From assembly GCA_003455275.1 (NCBI GenBank), contig DMRR01000191.1, forward strand, positions 1-5,876: 5,876 bases of DNA, read 5' to 3'. The notes beneath the pieces were generated by a model. That model did no database searches. It saw only the letters and a list, made by a program, of their open reading frames with translations, and was not told the DNA's origin. Of the stretch, positions 1 through 5,876 are shown in pieces (position 1 is the stretch's first letter; every line of letters starts with the position of its first letter). The DNA is from Bacteroidota bacterium (GTDB taxonomy: Bacteria; Bacteroidota; Bacteroidia; Chitinophagales; UBA10324). Made by a program: the position numbers and the translations under genes.

Positions 1-1572
1 GGCAAGTATCCGGTTTGGACTGAACGGATAAAACTGCTTGGAGCTATGACTAAGTATCGTTCTTGTTTTGATGTGCATTATTACAATCTTGATGTGCAAA
101 TAGACCCGGCTAAAAAATTTGTTGGGGGAACTGTCCTTATTGCTGCAAGCGCGGTGAATGATTTCGATACACTTCAAATTGATTTGTATCCGAACATGAA
201 TTTGAAATCTGTTTCATGCGACTTAGGCAATGTTAAATATTTCAGAAAAGAAGGCGCGATATTTATTTCAATGCCTCGACGAATGAAAACCGGCGAGAGT
301 TTTTCTCTTACGGTTTCTTACGATGGGTCACCAATCGTTGCAAGGAAACCACCATGGGATGGCGGATTTGTATGGAAGAAAGATGCAAATGGAAATGCAT
401 GGTGCGGTGTTGCATGCGAAACGGAAGGAGCAAGCTTGTGGTGGCCCTGCAAGGATCATAATTCAGATGAAGCGGACAGCGTGGATATTTCTGTTACATG
501 TCCTTCAGGGTTAATGGCTGTCTGCAATGGTTTGTTACGAGATAGCAGCGATGCCGGTAAAGGATGGAAAAAATTTCACTGGCATGTTTCCTATAATATC
601 AATAACTATAATGTCACTTTCTACATAGGAAATTTGAAATTGCTCCATGACACTTTTACCAGTATCACCGGAAAAATTATTGAACTCAATCACTATGTGC
701 TTCCTGAAAATTATGAGAAAGCAAAAACCCAGTTTGATGAAGTGAAAAAAATCCTCGCGTTCTATGAAAAAACTTTTGGTGCCTACCCATGGCAGCGTGA
801 TGGATTTAAACTCGTGAATTCTCCTTTCGAAGGAATGGAACATCAAACGGCAATAGCTTACGGAAGCAACTTCAAAGATTCATGGATGGGAGTTGATTAC
901 ATTATCTTACATGAGACTGCTCACGAATGGTGGGGCAATGCAATAACTGCAAAAGATTTTTCGGATGTGTGGTTGCAGGAAGGATTTGCCACCTACAGCG
1001 AATCTCTCTATCTCGAGCAGGAAAAAGATAAAACTTTCTACAACAATTATCTTTACTTCTATCGGTTGCAGAATCTGAATGAGAGACCAATTGTAGGACC
1101 TGTAGGTGTTCGTTATTTCGATTATCATGACGAAGATGTTTACACCAAGGGGGCAGGAACGCTTCAAACACTTCGCGCCACTATTAATAATGATTCAGTT
1201 TTCTTCGATATCATTAAAACTTATTTCAGCAGATATGAATATCATCAGATTACTTCAGAAGAATTCATAAGCGTGGTGAATGAAAAAACCGGAAGCGATT
1301 ATCATTGGCTATTCAATCAATACCTGCACGATCGCAGAATTCCGGTGTTAGAATTTTACTGGGATCAGGGCGGTCAGTTTGCTTATCACTGGGTTGACTG
1401 CGTTGATGGATTTAAAATGCCAATAGTGATTGATTGTGGTGATGAAAAGCAAACGCTTTATCCAACCACCAGTTATCAGCATGATCGTATTTGTCCTGTA
1501 TCAGGAGCTAAACAGTTTTCGTTTGACCGAACAGCCAAACTCTACAAGCTCCGCGCGAAAAGCAGCAAGTGA
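1..1572 (+). CDS. M1 family zinc aminopeptidase, 5'-truncated by the window edge
   Basis: This is a gluzincin metallopeptidase of family M1, predicted to remove N-terminal residues from peptides. Numbering from the ATG at 46, the sequence shows the HExxH zinc motif H289-E-T-A-H293, the third zinc ligand E312 in WLQEGFATYSE, catalytic E290, the exopeptidase motif G263-M-E-H-Q (the family's GxMEN position), and Y366 in YTKGA as the likely transition-state tyrosine. An N-terminal beta domain (about 1-200, with the PWDGGF and ASLWWPCKDHNSDE blocks typical of Bacteroidota members) precedes the thermolysin-like domain (about 200-440). A short beta tail follows, and the large C-terminal helical domain of PepN-type enzymes is absent. 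The frame is open to base 1 (codons read GKYPVWTERIKLLGA before M46), and the ATG falls within family-conserved sequence, so the true start and any signal peptide lie upstream. Location in the cell therefore cannot be decided. It converges with the esterase gene 37 bases downstream. The family call is very secure; the substrate is unknown. Confidence 0.95.
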   Translation, partial: GKYPVWTERIKLLGAMTKYRSCFDVHYYNLDVQIDPAKKFVGGTVLIAASAVNDFDTLQIDLYPNMNLKSVSCDLGNVKYFRKEGAIFISMPRRMKTGESFSLTVSYDGSPIVARKPPWDGGFVWKKDANGNAWCGVACETEGASLWWPCKDHNSDEADSVDISVTCPSGLMAVCNGLLRDSSDAGKGWKKFHWHVSYNINNYNVTFYIGNLKLLHDTFTSITGKIIELNHYVLPENYEKAKTQFDEVKKILAFYEKTFGAYPWQRDGFKLVNSPFEGMEHQTAIAYGSNFKDSWMGVDYIILHETAHEWWGNAITAKDFSDVWLQEGFATYSESLYLEQEKDKTFYNNYLYFYRLQNLNERPIVGPVGVRYFDYHDEDVYTKGAGTLQTLRATINNDSVFFDIIKTYFSRYEYHQITSEEFISVVNEKTGSDYHWLFNQYLHDRRIPVLEFYWDQGGQFAYHWVDCVDGFKMPIVIDCGDEKQTLYPTTSYQHDRICPVSGAKQFSFDRTAKLYKLRAKSSK

Positions 1573-1609
1573 TTTAGAGATTAAGGGAAGAAAGACAGAA
1601 AAAGATATT

Positions 1610-4027
1610 CTAGTTTCTGACTACAATGGTTCGGTTCAGTAAAATATTACCGGATTTAATTCGCAATTGATAAACCCCGGCCGGATAATTTTTCGGCAGT
1701 TCCATTGACAGTTCAATACTTCCTTCTTCAGTAATTATTCGTTTCTCAATTACAATTTGTCCAAGCGAATTGTATAATTCAATTATTGCTGATTCAGATG
1801 AAACCGGAAGCGCTGCATGAATTGTAAAACTTCCGTTACATGGGTTGGGATAGACCTGAAAATCATTTTCAGTTTTTAATAAAACATTTTCTTTACGGCT
1901 ATCAGTTGTAGTAAAAGTTTTTAAATAACTTTTTTTAGAATAAGGAAGATTTGCAGAACAGATAGTTCGAACAAAGTATTCGTAAGTGGTGCCGGGTTGA
2001 AGTCCTGTAAAATCATAATGCGTATCATTCAAAGTAAGGAAAGACCATGCAGGGTCTCCAGCTCTTCTAATCTTTAGACGATAGGCGTCTGCATTACAAT
2101 TAGAAGTCCAGTTCACCGTAGCCGAAACTGACTGCACATTTGATTCAAAAAGAACAAACGGTGCCTCACACATTTTAGTTTTAAATAGAAGTGTTGAAGC
2201 CCCCGCAGTTTCATTATTCCAGGTATAGGCAATGACTTCGGCCTTGTAGTTTGTTGATGGAAGCAATTCGTTCCACTCGTAATTTCCATTATAAGGATTC
2301 ATGAATGAAATTAATTGTGTGCTTGATGAATCATCAGTGTTTGTAAGAATGATTCGCTGATAAAGAGCATCAGGCATTGGAACCCAACTCACGGCAGCAT
2401 GGCACGATGTAACAGTATCAAGTTTAAATGCAGTAGCGGTTGTTAATTCAGGGAAAATGATTTCGACACCTGTATTTGTTGTGCAATCAGCTGAATTTAC
2501 GGTGACAGAATAATTTCCTTCTCCAACATGATTTATAAAAGAAGCAGTGGATCCATTGGACCACAAATAAGAATATATCCCCTGCCCACCGACAACAACT
2601 GCATAAAGGTTTAAATGATTTTGAACAGTATCAATTTTTATTGAAACAGAAAGCGGAAGGACACATTTCAATTCAATAGTCTGTTGAGCGCTGCACCCGG
2701 CGGAAGTGGTGCCGGTAACTGTGTAAATCTTATTGATTAGTGGCTGAGCAATTATGTTGGCCGCAGTATCACTTGAAAGCCACAAATTCGGAGTCCATAA
2801 CCAGGAACCAGCGCCGGAAAGGCTAACCATAGCAACTGAATTTTCTCCGTGTTGAAAATTAGTTTGGGAAAAAATAAATGCTGCGGACTCACGAATCACT
2901 GTATCCATTTGTGGTGAAGATTGCGCAGGCATGTGGCCACCGCCAATAAATGTGTGAAGCGTAGAATTTATTCCTGATTCAATTGCTTTTTGATTAACTG
3001 TATAACCTCCATATACCATTATTCCATATGATAGTCCGCTGGTGTAAGGAATGGTTCCATCGTTAGTTCCATGAAAAGAATAAATCGGCTCAGTTTCGTC
3101 GTCGAAAATTGAGGTGGTATCATAGACACCGCCTGAAATACTTACCACTGCCTTTACTCTTGAAGAAAAACCTGTATTACCACCGGCATCTTCTAAATTT
3201 CCAAGAGAAGAATAACTGATCCACGATGGAACATCTTGTTGATCCATGTATGCAACAGCAATCGAGGTCATTGCTCCTGCTGAAAAACCTCCGATAAAAA
3301 TCTGAGAGGTATCGATTCCATATTGTACTCCTGTTTTTCGGATATATCGAACGCAACATTTTGCATCCTGCACAGCACGATAGTAAGCATTACCCGCATT
3401 AGCCTGATTCGCTTGCTGCATTCCCTTCCGGTAATTAGCGTTGTAAACTACATAACCTCTGTGTGCGAGAAAATTGCTTAATACTGTTACAGTACTGTCT
3501 GTTTTATCGCCGTAAATAAATCCGCCACCATGCAGAAGAAGAACTGCAGGCCGTTTATAATTCACTAATTGATTTGGCATATAAATATCCAAAGTCAGAT
3601 TAGTCATTTGTCCGTTATATAAAGCGTTCTGACCATAAACCACATTTGAGATCATTTTAACATCAGGATAAATTGGATCCTGATATAATCCAGGAATAAA
3701 ATTGCATCCGCTCGCTTGTGCAACTGAAATATTTAAATCAGGATTTTGATTAACAACAACATCAACCGATGCATAAGATGAATTTCCGGATTGATCCACA
3801 CCGGTAACTGTATAAGTGGTGGTTGAAGATGGTGAGGCTATTACAGAATTTCCCTGAGTTGAATTTAACCCAGCTGACGGGCTCCAGAAATATGTAACTG
3901 CACCCGTTGCAGTAAGAGTGGTGGAACTTCCGTTACAAATCGCAAGATGATTTGAATTCAAAAGAACCTGTGAATAGGCTGCCGAAATAATCAGCATTGC
4001 GAAGCAGGTTAGAATTGTTTTTTTCAT
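1610..4027 (-). CDS. Secreted multidomain alpha/beta-hydrolase (carboxylesterase-like) with T9SS type A sorting domain
   Basis: This is an 805-residue exported protein. Residues 1-20 form a signal peptide (lysines, hydrophobic core, AYSQ end). Residues about 28-93 are an Ig-like module of the 'W-SP-x-GLNS ... TTTYTVTG' kind. Residues about 128-388 are an alpha/beta-hydrolase of the Aes/BD-FAE-like carboxylesterase type: oxyanion-hole HGGG at 166-169, nucleophile elbow G247-F-S249-A-G251, likely acid D323 in HGTNDGTIPY and likely base H365 in GGGHMP. A second Ig-like module (392-455), a SprB-like repeat (458-525, YLWSNGSTA and GEGNYSVTV) and two fibronectin-III-like modules (about 527-617 and 620-707) follow. 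The end (723-805) is a T9SS sorting domain, with VYPNPCNGSFTI, NSLGQIV and PAGVYQLRI. The protein is therefore predicted to cross the outer membrane and be released or surface-anchored. The complete triad suggests an active esterase; the substrate (acetylated glycan, lipid or other ester) cannot be told. There is no clear Shine-Dalgarno sequence. The gene lies 90 bases downstream of the CSD-S1 gene on the same strand, probably as a separate unit. Confidence 0.93.
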   Translation of the reverse strand: MKKTILTCFAMLIISAAYSQVLLNSNHLAICNGSSTTLTATGAVTYFWSPSAGLNSTQGNSVIASPSSTTTYTVTGVDQSGNSSYASVDVVVNQNPDLNISVAQASGCNFIPGLYQDPIYPDVKMISNVVYGQNALYNGQMTNLTLDIYMPNQLVNYKRPAVLLLHGGGFIYGDKTDSTVTVLSNFLAHRGYVVYNANYRKGMQQANQANAGNAYYRAVQDAKCCVRYIRKTGVQYGIDTSQIFIGGFSAGAMTSIAVAYMDQQDVPSWISYSSLGNLEDAGGNTGFSSRVKAVVSISGGVYDTTSIFDDETEPIYSFHGTNDGTIPYTSGLSYGIMVYGGYTVNQKAIESGINSTLHTFIGGGHMPAQSSPQMDTVIRESAAFIFSQTNFQHGENSVAMVSLSGAGSWLWTPNLWLSSDTAANIIAQPLINKIYTVTGTTSAGCSAQQTIELKCVLPLSVSIKIDTVQNHLNLYAVVVGGQGIYSYLWSNGSTASFINHVGEGNYSVTVNSADCTTNTGVEIIFPELTTATAFKLDTVTSCHAAVSWVPMPDALYQRIILTNTDDSSSTQLISFMNPYNGNYEWNELLPSTNYKAEVIAYTWNNETAGASTLLFKTKMCEAPFVLFESNVQSVSATVNWTSNCNADAYRLKIRRAGDPAWSFLTLNDTHYDFTGLQPGTTYEYFVRTICSANLPYSKKSYLKTFTTTDSRKENVLLKTENDFQVYPNPCNGSFTIHAALPVSSESAIIELYNSLGQIVIEKRIITEEGSIELSMELPKNYPAGVYQLRIKSGNILLNRTIVVRN

Positions 4028-4056
4028 TGAAGAAACGGTATTTCACGCTCTCAACG

Positions 4057-4077
4057 GTAACAATTCAATTGTGTTAC
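4057..4077. repeat. Imperfect inverted repeat upstream of the esterase gene
   Basis: The outer arms GTAAC (4057-4061) and GTTAC (4073-4077) enclose an inner palindrome ACAATT-C-AATTGT (4060-4072). The two are offset by one base, so as a hairpin it has a two-base bulge. It lies about 30-50 bases upstream of the esterase start codon at 4027, within the 90-base gap after the CSD-S1 stop. It could be an operator or a 5' leader hairpin. It lacks a GC-rich stem and a following U-tract, so it does not look like a terminator of the CSD-S1 gene. Confidence 0.3.
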
Positions 4078-4117
4078 AGATAATAGGAAATAGACGCTGA
4101 CCCGGAATAGATAATAG

Positions 4118-4645
4118 TCAAACCTCTATGTGTGGATGTGTTTCCTTTCCGGAATGCCTGTATGATGTTTCTTCTTCTTCCAGAATTACTTTTCTTGAAA
4201 CAACCACACTTCTGTCATCCATCGAAATCACTCTGACATCTAAATCTTTATTTAGAAAAACAGTGTAAGAGTTAAATTCAAAAATGTCAACCTCAGATTT
4301 TGGTAGAAAGACTTCAATGCCATAAATATCCATAAGCAATCCACCGGCATTCATTTTTAAAACCTTCCCTTTAAGGTTTGATTTTTCTGCGAATGCTTCA
4401 ATGATTGTTTGAAGGTTTTCATTTTTCACAAAGCGCACATTTATGGCTTCAAAAACTCCTGGTTTTTTGGTAGACGGAATGACTTCATAACTTACCAAAT
4501 CATTCGCATGGCCCATTTTGTAATTCTCAACAAACTTACTTTGATGGAGAAAAACATTTCCTAGTTCATTGTTTTGAATCCGGCCGAAACCTTTGCTCTT
4601 ATCATAAAAAATTACACGGCCTTCATAAGTTTTTTGTGTGGTCAT
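4118..4645 (-). CDS. Cold-shock domain + S1 domain RNA-binding protein
   Basis: This is a 175-residue, probably cytoplasmic protein without signal peptide or membrane segment. Residues about 5-72 form a cold-shock (OB-fold) domain: GRVIFYDKSKGFGRI carries the RNP1-like K18-G-F-G-R-I23, and VFLHQS (31-36) is the RNP2-like strand. The usual WFN of CspA proteins is replaced by FYD. Residues about 90-154 form an S1 domain (LKGKVLKMNAGGLLMDIYGI, then EVFLPKSEVD, then VVVSRKVILEEE) whose wording is close to an internal repeat of ribosomal protein S1. The C-terminal tail is acidic, then rich in His, Ser and Thr. Two joined OB folds imply single-stranded RNA binding, perhaps in translation or RNA turnover; that role is inferred from domains only. 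The start at 4645 fits because the cold-shock domain begins within ten residues and no plausible upstream extension is needed. It is divergent from the ABC-F gene across 101 bases. No named gene is recognised. Confidence 0.88.
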   Translation of the reverse strand: MTTQKTYEGRVIFYDKSKGFGRIQNNELGNVFLHQSKFVENYKMGHANDLVSYEVIPSTKKPGVFEAINVRFVKNENLQTIIEAFAEKSNLKGKVLKMNAGGLLMDIYGIEVFLPKSEVDIFEFNSYTVFLNKDLDVRVISMDDRSVVVSRKVILEEEETSYRHSGKETHPHIEV

Positions 4646-4746
4646 ATTCGATTGTCATTTAAATTTTTTTAACATACGATCCTGAAAATAAGTTTAGATT
4701 TTGAAAAAAAATTTTCAAGCATCAATAAAATTATTTTCGCGCTCCC
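4646..4746. promoter_or_regulatory. Divergent intergenic region between CSD-S1 and ABC-F genes
   Basis: These 101 AT-rich bases separate two start codons that point away from each other, so both promoters should lie here or nearby. On the + strand, TAAGTTTA at 4689-4696 matches seven of eight positions of the Bacteroidota -7 element TAnnTTTG, but I see no TTG -33 box at the usual spacing, so it is only a weak candidate. No convincing -33/-7 pair is visible for the - strand gene. Neither start codon has a purine-rich Shine-Dalgarno sequence, which is common in this phylum. That promoters exist here follows from gene layout; their exact positions are not resolved. Confidence 0.5.
4701..4718. 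repeat. Inverted repeat in the divergent promoter region
   Basis: This is a perfect palindrome with 7-base arms, TTGAAAA and TTTTCAA, around an AAAA spacer. It lies 28 bases before the ABC-F start and 55 bases from the CSD-S1 start. It could be an operator or an intrinsically bent A-tract. It lacks GC pairs, so it is a poor terminator hairpin. In such AT-rich sequence it may also be chance. Confidence 0.35.
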
Positions 4747-5876
4747 ATGAATGTTTTGAGTTTAGAGAATATTACAAAGTCGTTTGGTGAGCGAGTTTTA
4801 TTTGAGAAAATTAGTTTTGGAATCAATTGGGGAAACAAGGTTGCACTTGTGGCCCGCAATGGTTCCGGAAAATCTTCACTGCTAAAAATAATTACAGGCG
4901 ATGATGTTGCTGACGAAGGAATTGTTACGCGTAACAAAAATGTGAGTTTAGGTTTCCTTGAACAGAATCCGGTGTTCAATGAAGAACTTTCAGTACTGGA
5001 CAATATTTTTTTGAGTCACTCCAGAGAAATAACTGCAATAAAAGAATATGAAAGATTGCATGATGAACACGAAAAAAATCCGACTGTAGAAAATACAGCG
5101 GCTCTTCACCATGCTATGCATCAAGTTGATGAACTAAAAGCATGGGATCATGAATCGAGAGTAAAACAGGTTTTAGGAAAATTAGGTATTACAAATTTTA
5201 GTCAGAAGATCGCTTCGCTTTCCGGAGGACAGAAAAGAAGAGTTGCGCTGGCTCGCGTGTTGATTGATGAGCCGCAATTTCTGATTCTTGATGAGCCAAC
5301 CAATCATCTCGATATTGAAATGATTGAATGGCTCGAAGGATATTTATCAAGACAAAATCTCACTCTTCTGCTTGTAACACACGACCGGTATTTTCTGGAA
5401 AATTTATGCGACACAATTATTGAATTAGACAACGGAAAAATTTTCAGATACGAAGGGAATTATGAAAAATTTTTAGAGCAAAAAGAGCAACGCTCATTAA
5501 ATGATGTGAGCGAATACGAAAAACTGAAAAACAGATATCGTAAAGAATTGGAATGGGTTCGAAAGATGCCGAAAGCGAGAACCACAAAATCAAAATCCAG
5601 AATTGACGCCTTTGGAGAGATTGAAGAAAAATTAAAGGGAAGAAAGAAGGAAGAAGAACTTCAGTTGCAGGTGAAGATGAATCGCATTGGAGGCAAAGTT
5701 TTAGAACTGAAAAAAGTATATAAGCAATTCGGTGAACAAAAAATTATGAACGGGTTCGACTATACTTTCAAACGGGGAGAGCGAATCGGAATTGTAGGAA
5801 AGAATGGTTCTGGTAAAACAACATTCCTGAACATTATCACTGAAAAAGACAAAGCTGATTCAGGAAAGGTGAATGT
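4747..5876 (+). CDS. ABC-F family ATPase, Uup-like, 3'-truncated by the window edge
   Basis: This reading frame runs from ATG 4747 to the window end without a stop (376 codons plus two bases). It starts with MNVLSLENITKSFGE, as ABC-F proteins usually do, which supports this start. The first nucleotide-binding domain has Walker A at 36-43 (ARNGSGKS, with Ala at the first position, allowed in the motif), signature LSGGQ at 158-162, Walker B and D-loop FLILDEPTNHLD ending at D189 with catalytic E183, and the switch histidine H212 in VTHDR. A charged linker (about 230-310) contains ELEWVRKMPKARTTKSKSRI, typical of the Uup branch of ABC-F. The second domain begins near 325 and shows its Walker A at 351-358 (GKNGSGKT) before the cut. 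There are no membrane segments, so this is not a transporter. ABC-F proteins act on ribosomes or, for Uup, have also been linked to DNA intermediates. The family is certain; the Uup assignment is likely, but the diagnostic C-terminal coiled coil lies outside the window. Confidence 0.95.
   Translation, partial: MNVLSLENITKSFGERVLFEKISFGINWGNKVALVARNGSGKSSLLKIITGDDVADEGIVTRNKNVSLGFLEQNPVFNEELSVLDNIFLSHSREITAIKEYERLHDEHEKNPTVENTAALHHAMHQVDELKAWDHESRVKQVLGKLGITNFSQKIASLSGGQKRRVALARVLIDEPQFLILDEPTNHLDIEMIEWLEGYLSRQNLTLLLVTHDRYFLENLCDTIIELDNGKIFRYEGNYEKFLEQKEQRSLNDVSEYEKLKNRYRKELEWVRKMPKARTTKSKSRIDAFGEIEEKLKGRKKEEELQLQVKMNRIGGKVLELKKVYKQFGEQKIMNGFDYTFKRGERIGIVGKNGSGKTTFLNIITEKDKADSGKVN

Noticed and set aside
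323..514. Small + strand frame inside the aminopeptidase gene
   Set aside because: It overlaps the well-conserved N-terminal domain in another frame and shows no recognisable motif.
535..1171. Antisense reading frames on the - strand inside the aminopeptidase gene
   Set aside because: They lie opposite the conserved M1 catalytic region, show no domain-like composition and are explained as shadows of the real frame.
1430..1642. 70-codon + strand frame across the aminopeptidase end and the convergent gap
   Set aside because: It starts within the aminopeptidase coding sequence in another frame, overlaps the T9SS sorting domain at its end, and has a composition unlike a real protein.
3177..3359. 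60-codon - strand frame inside the esterase gene
   Set aside because: It lies in an alternative frame over the nucleophile-elbow region of the hydrolase; the main frame clearly encodes the conserved protein.
3663..3683. Perfect 7-base inverted repeat (TCAGGAT / ATCCTGA, 7-base loop) within the esterase gene
   Set aside because: It lies inside coding sequence and falls on the similar codon pairs for DP and PD in QDPIYPDV, so codon content explains it; nothing suggests a regulatory role.
4731..5003. 90-codon - strand frame opposite the ABC-F start
   Set aside because: It is antisense to the Walker A region of the ABC-F gene, is Ser/Pro/Phe-rich as expected of a reverse frame, and overlaps the divergent promoter region.
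1..5876. A new defence, mobile or CRISPR-like system
   Set aside because: No direct repeat array, transposase, integrase, nuclease or toxin-antitoxin pair is visible; all four genes fit known families and the layout looks like normal chromosome.
4747..5876. ABC transporter ATPase as a function for the right-end gene
   Set aside because: Two ATPase domains on one chain with a charged linker, and no membrane segment or permease gene next to it within the window, identify ABC-F and not a transporter component.

Overview
The window looks like an ordinary chromosomal segment from a member of the Bacteroidota. The case rests on an exported protein with a type IX secretion (T9SS) C-terminal sorting domain and SprB-like and Ig-like repeats, a short-form M1 aminopeptidase with the GMEHQ motif, an ABC-F ATPase with a Uup-like linker, start codons without clear Shine-Dalgarno sequences, and AT-rich composition by eye. 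The genus cannot be named from this sequence.

Layout, left to right. (1) Positions 1-1572, + strand: an M1 zinc aminopeptidase. It is cut at the left edge, because the reading frame is open to base 1 and the first in-window ATG (46) lies inside conserved sequence. (2) Positions 1610-4027, - strand: a secreted multidomain alpha/beta-hydrolase (carboxylesterase-like) with signal peptide, Ig-like module, hydrolase with a complete apparent catalytic triad, second Ig-like module, SprB-like repeat, two fibronectin-III-like modules and a T9SS sorting domain. It converges with the aminopeptidase across a 37-base gap. (3) Positions 4118-4645, - strand: a small two-domain RNA-binding protein with a cold-shock domain followed by an S1 domain that resembles a repeat of ribosomal protein S1. 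(4) Positions 4747-5876, + strand: the first 376 codons of an ABC-F ATPase, cut by the right edge. Genes 3 and 4 are divergent from a 101-base AT-rich intergenic region.

I see no operon or pathway that joins the four genes. The CSD-S1 protein and the ABC-F ATPase both belong to translation- or RNA-associated families and share a divergent promoter region, which is the only suggestive pairing. The aminopeptidase and the esterase may both be extracytoplasmic hydrolases, but they converge and need not be co-regulated. I found no RNA gene, CRISPR array, transposon, or convincing new defence or mobile system. The two most distinctive features are the CSD-S1 fusion and the modular T9SS esterase.
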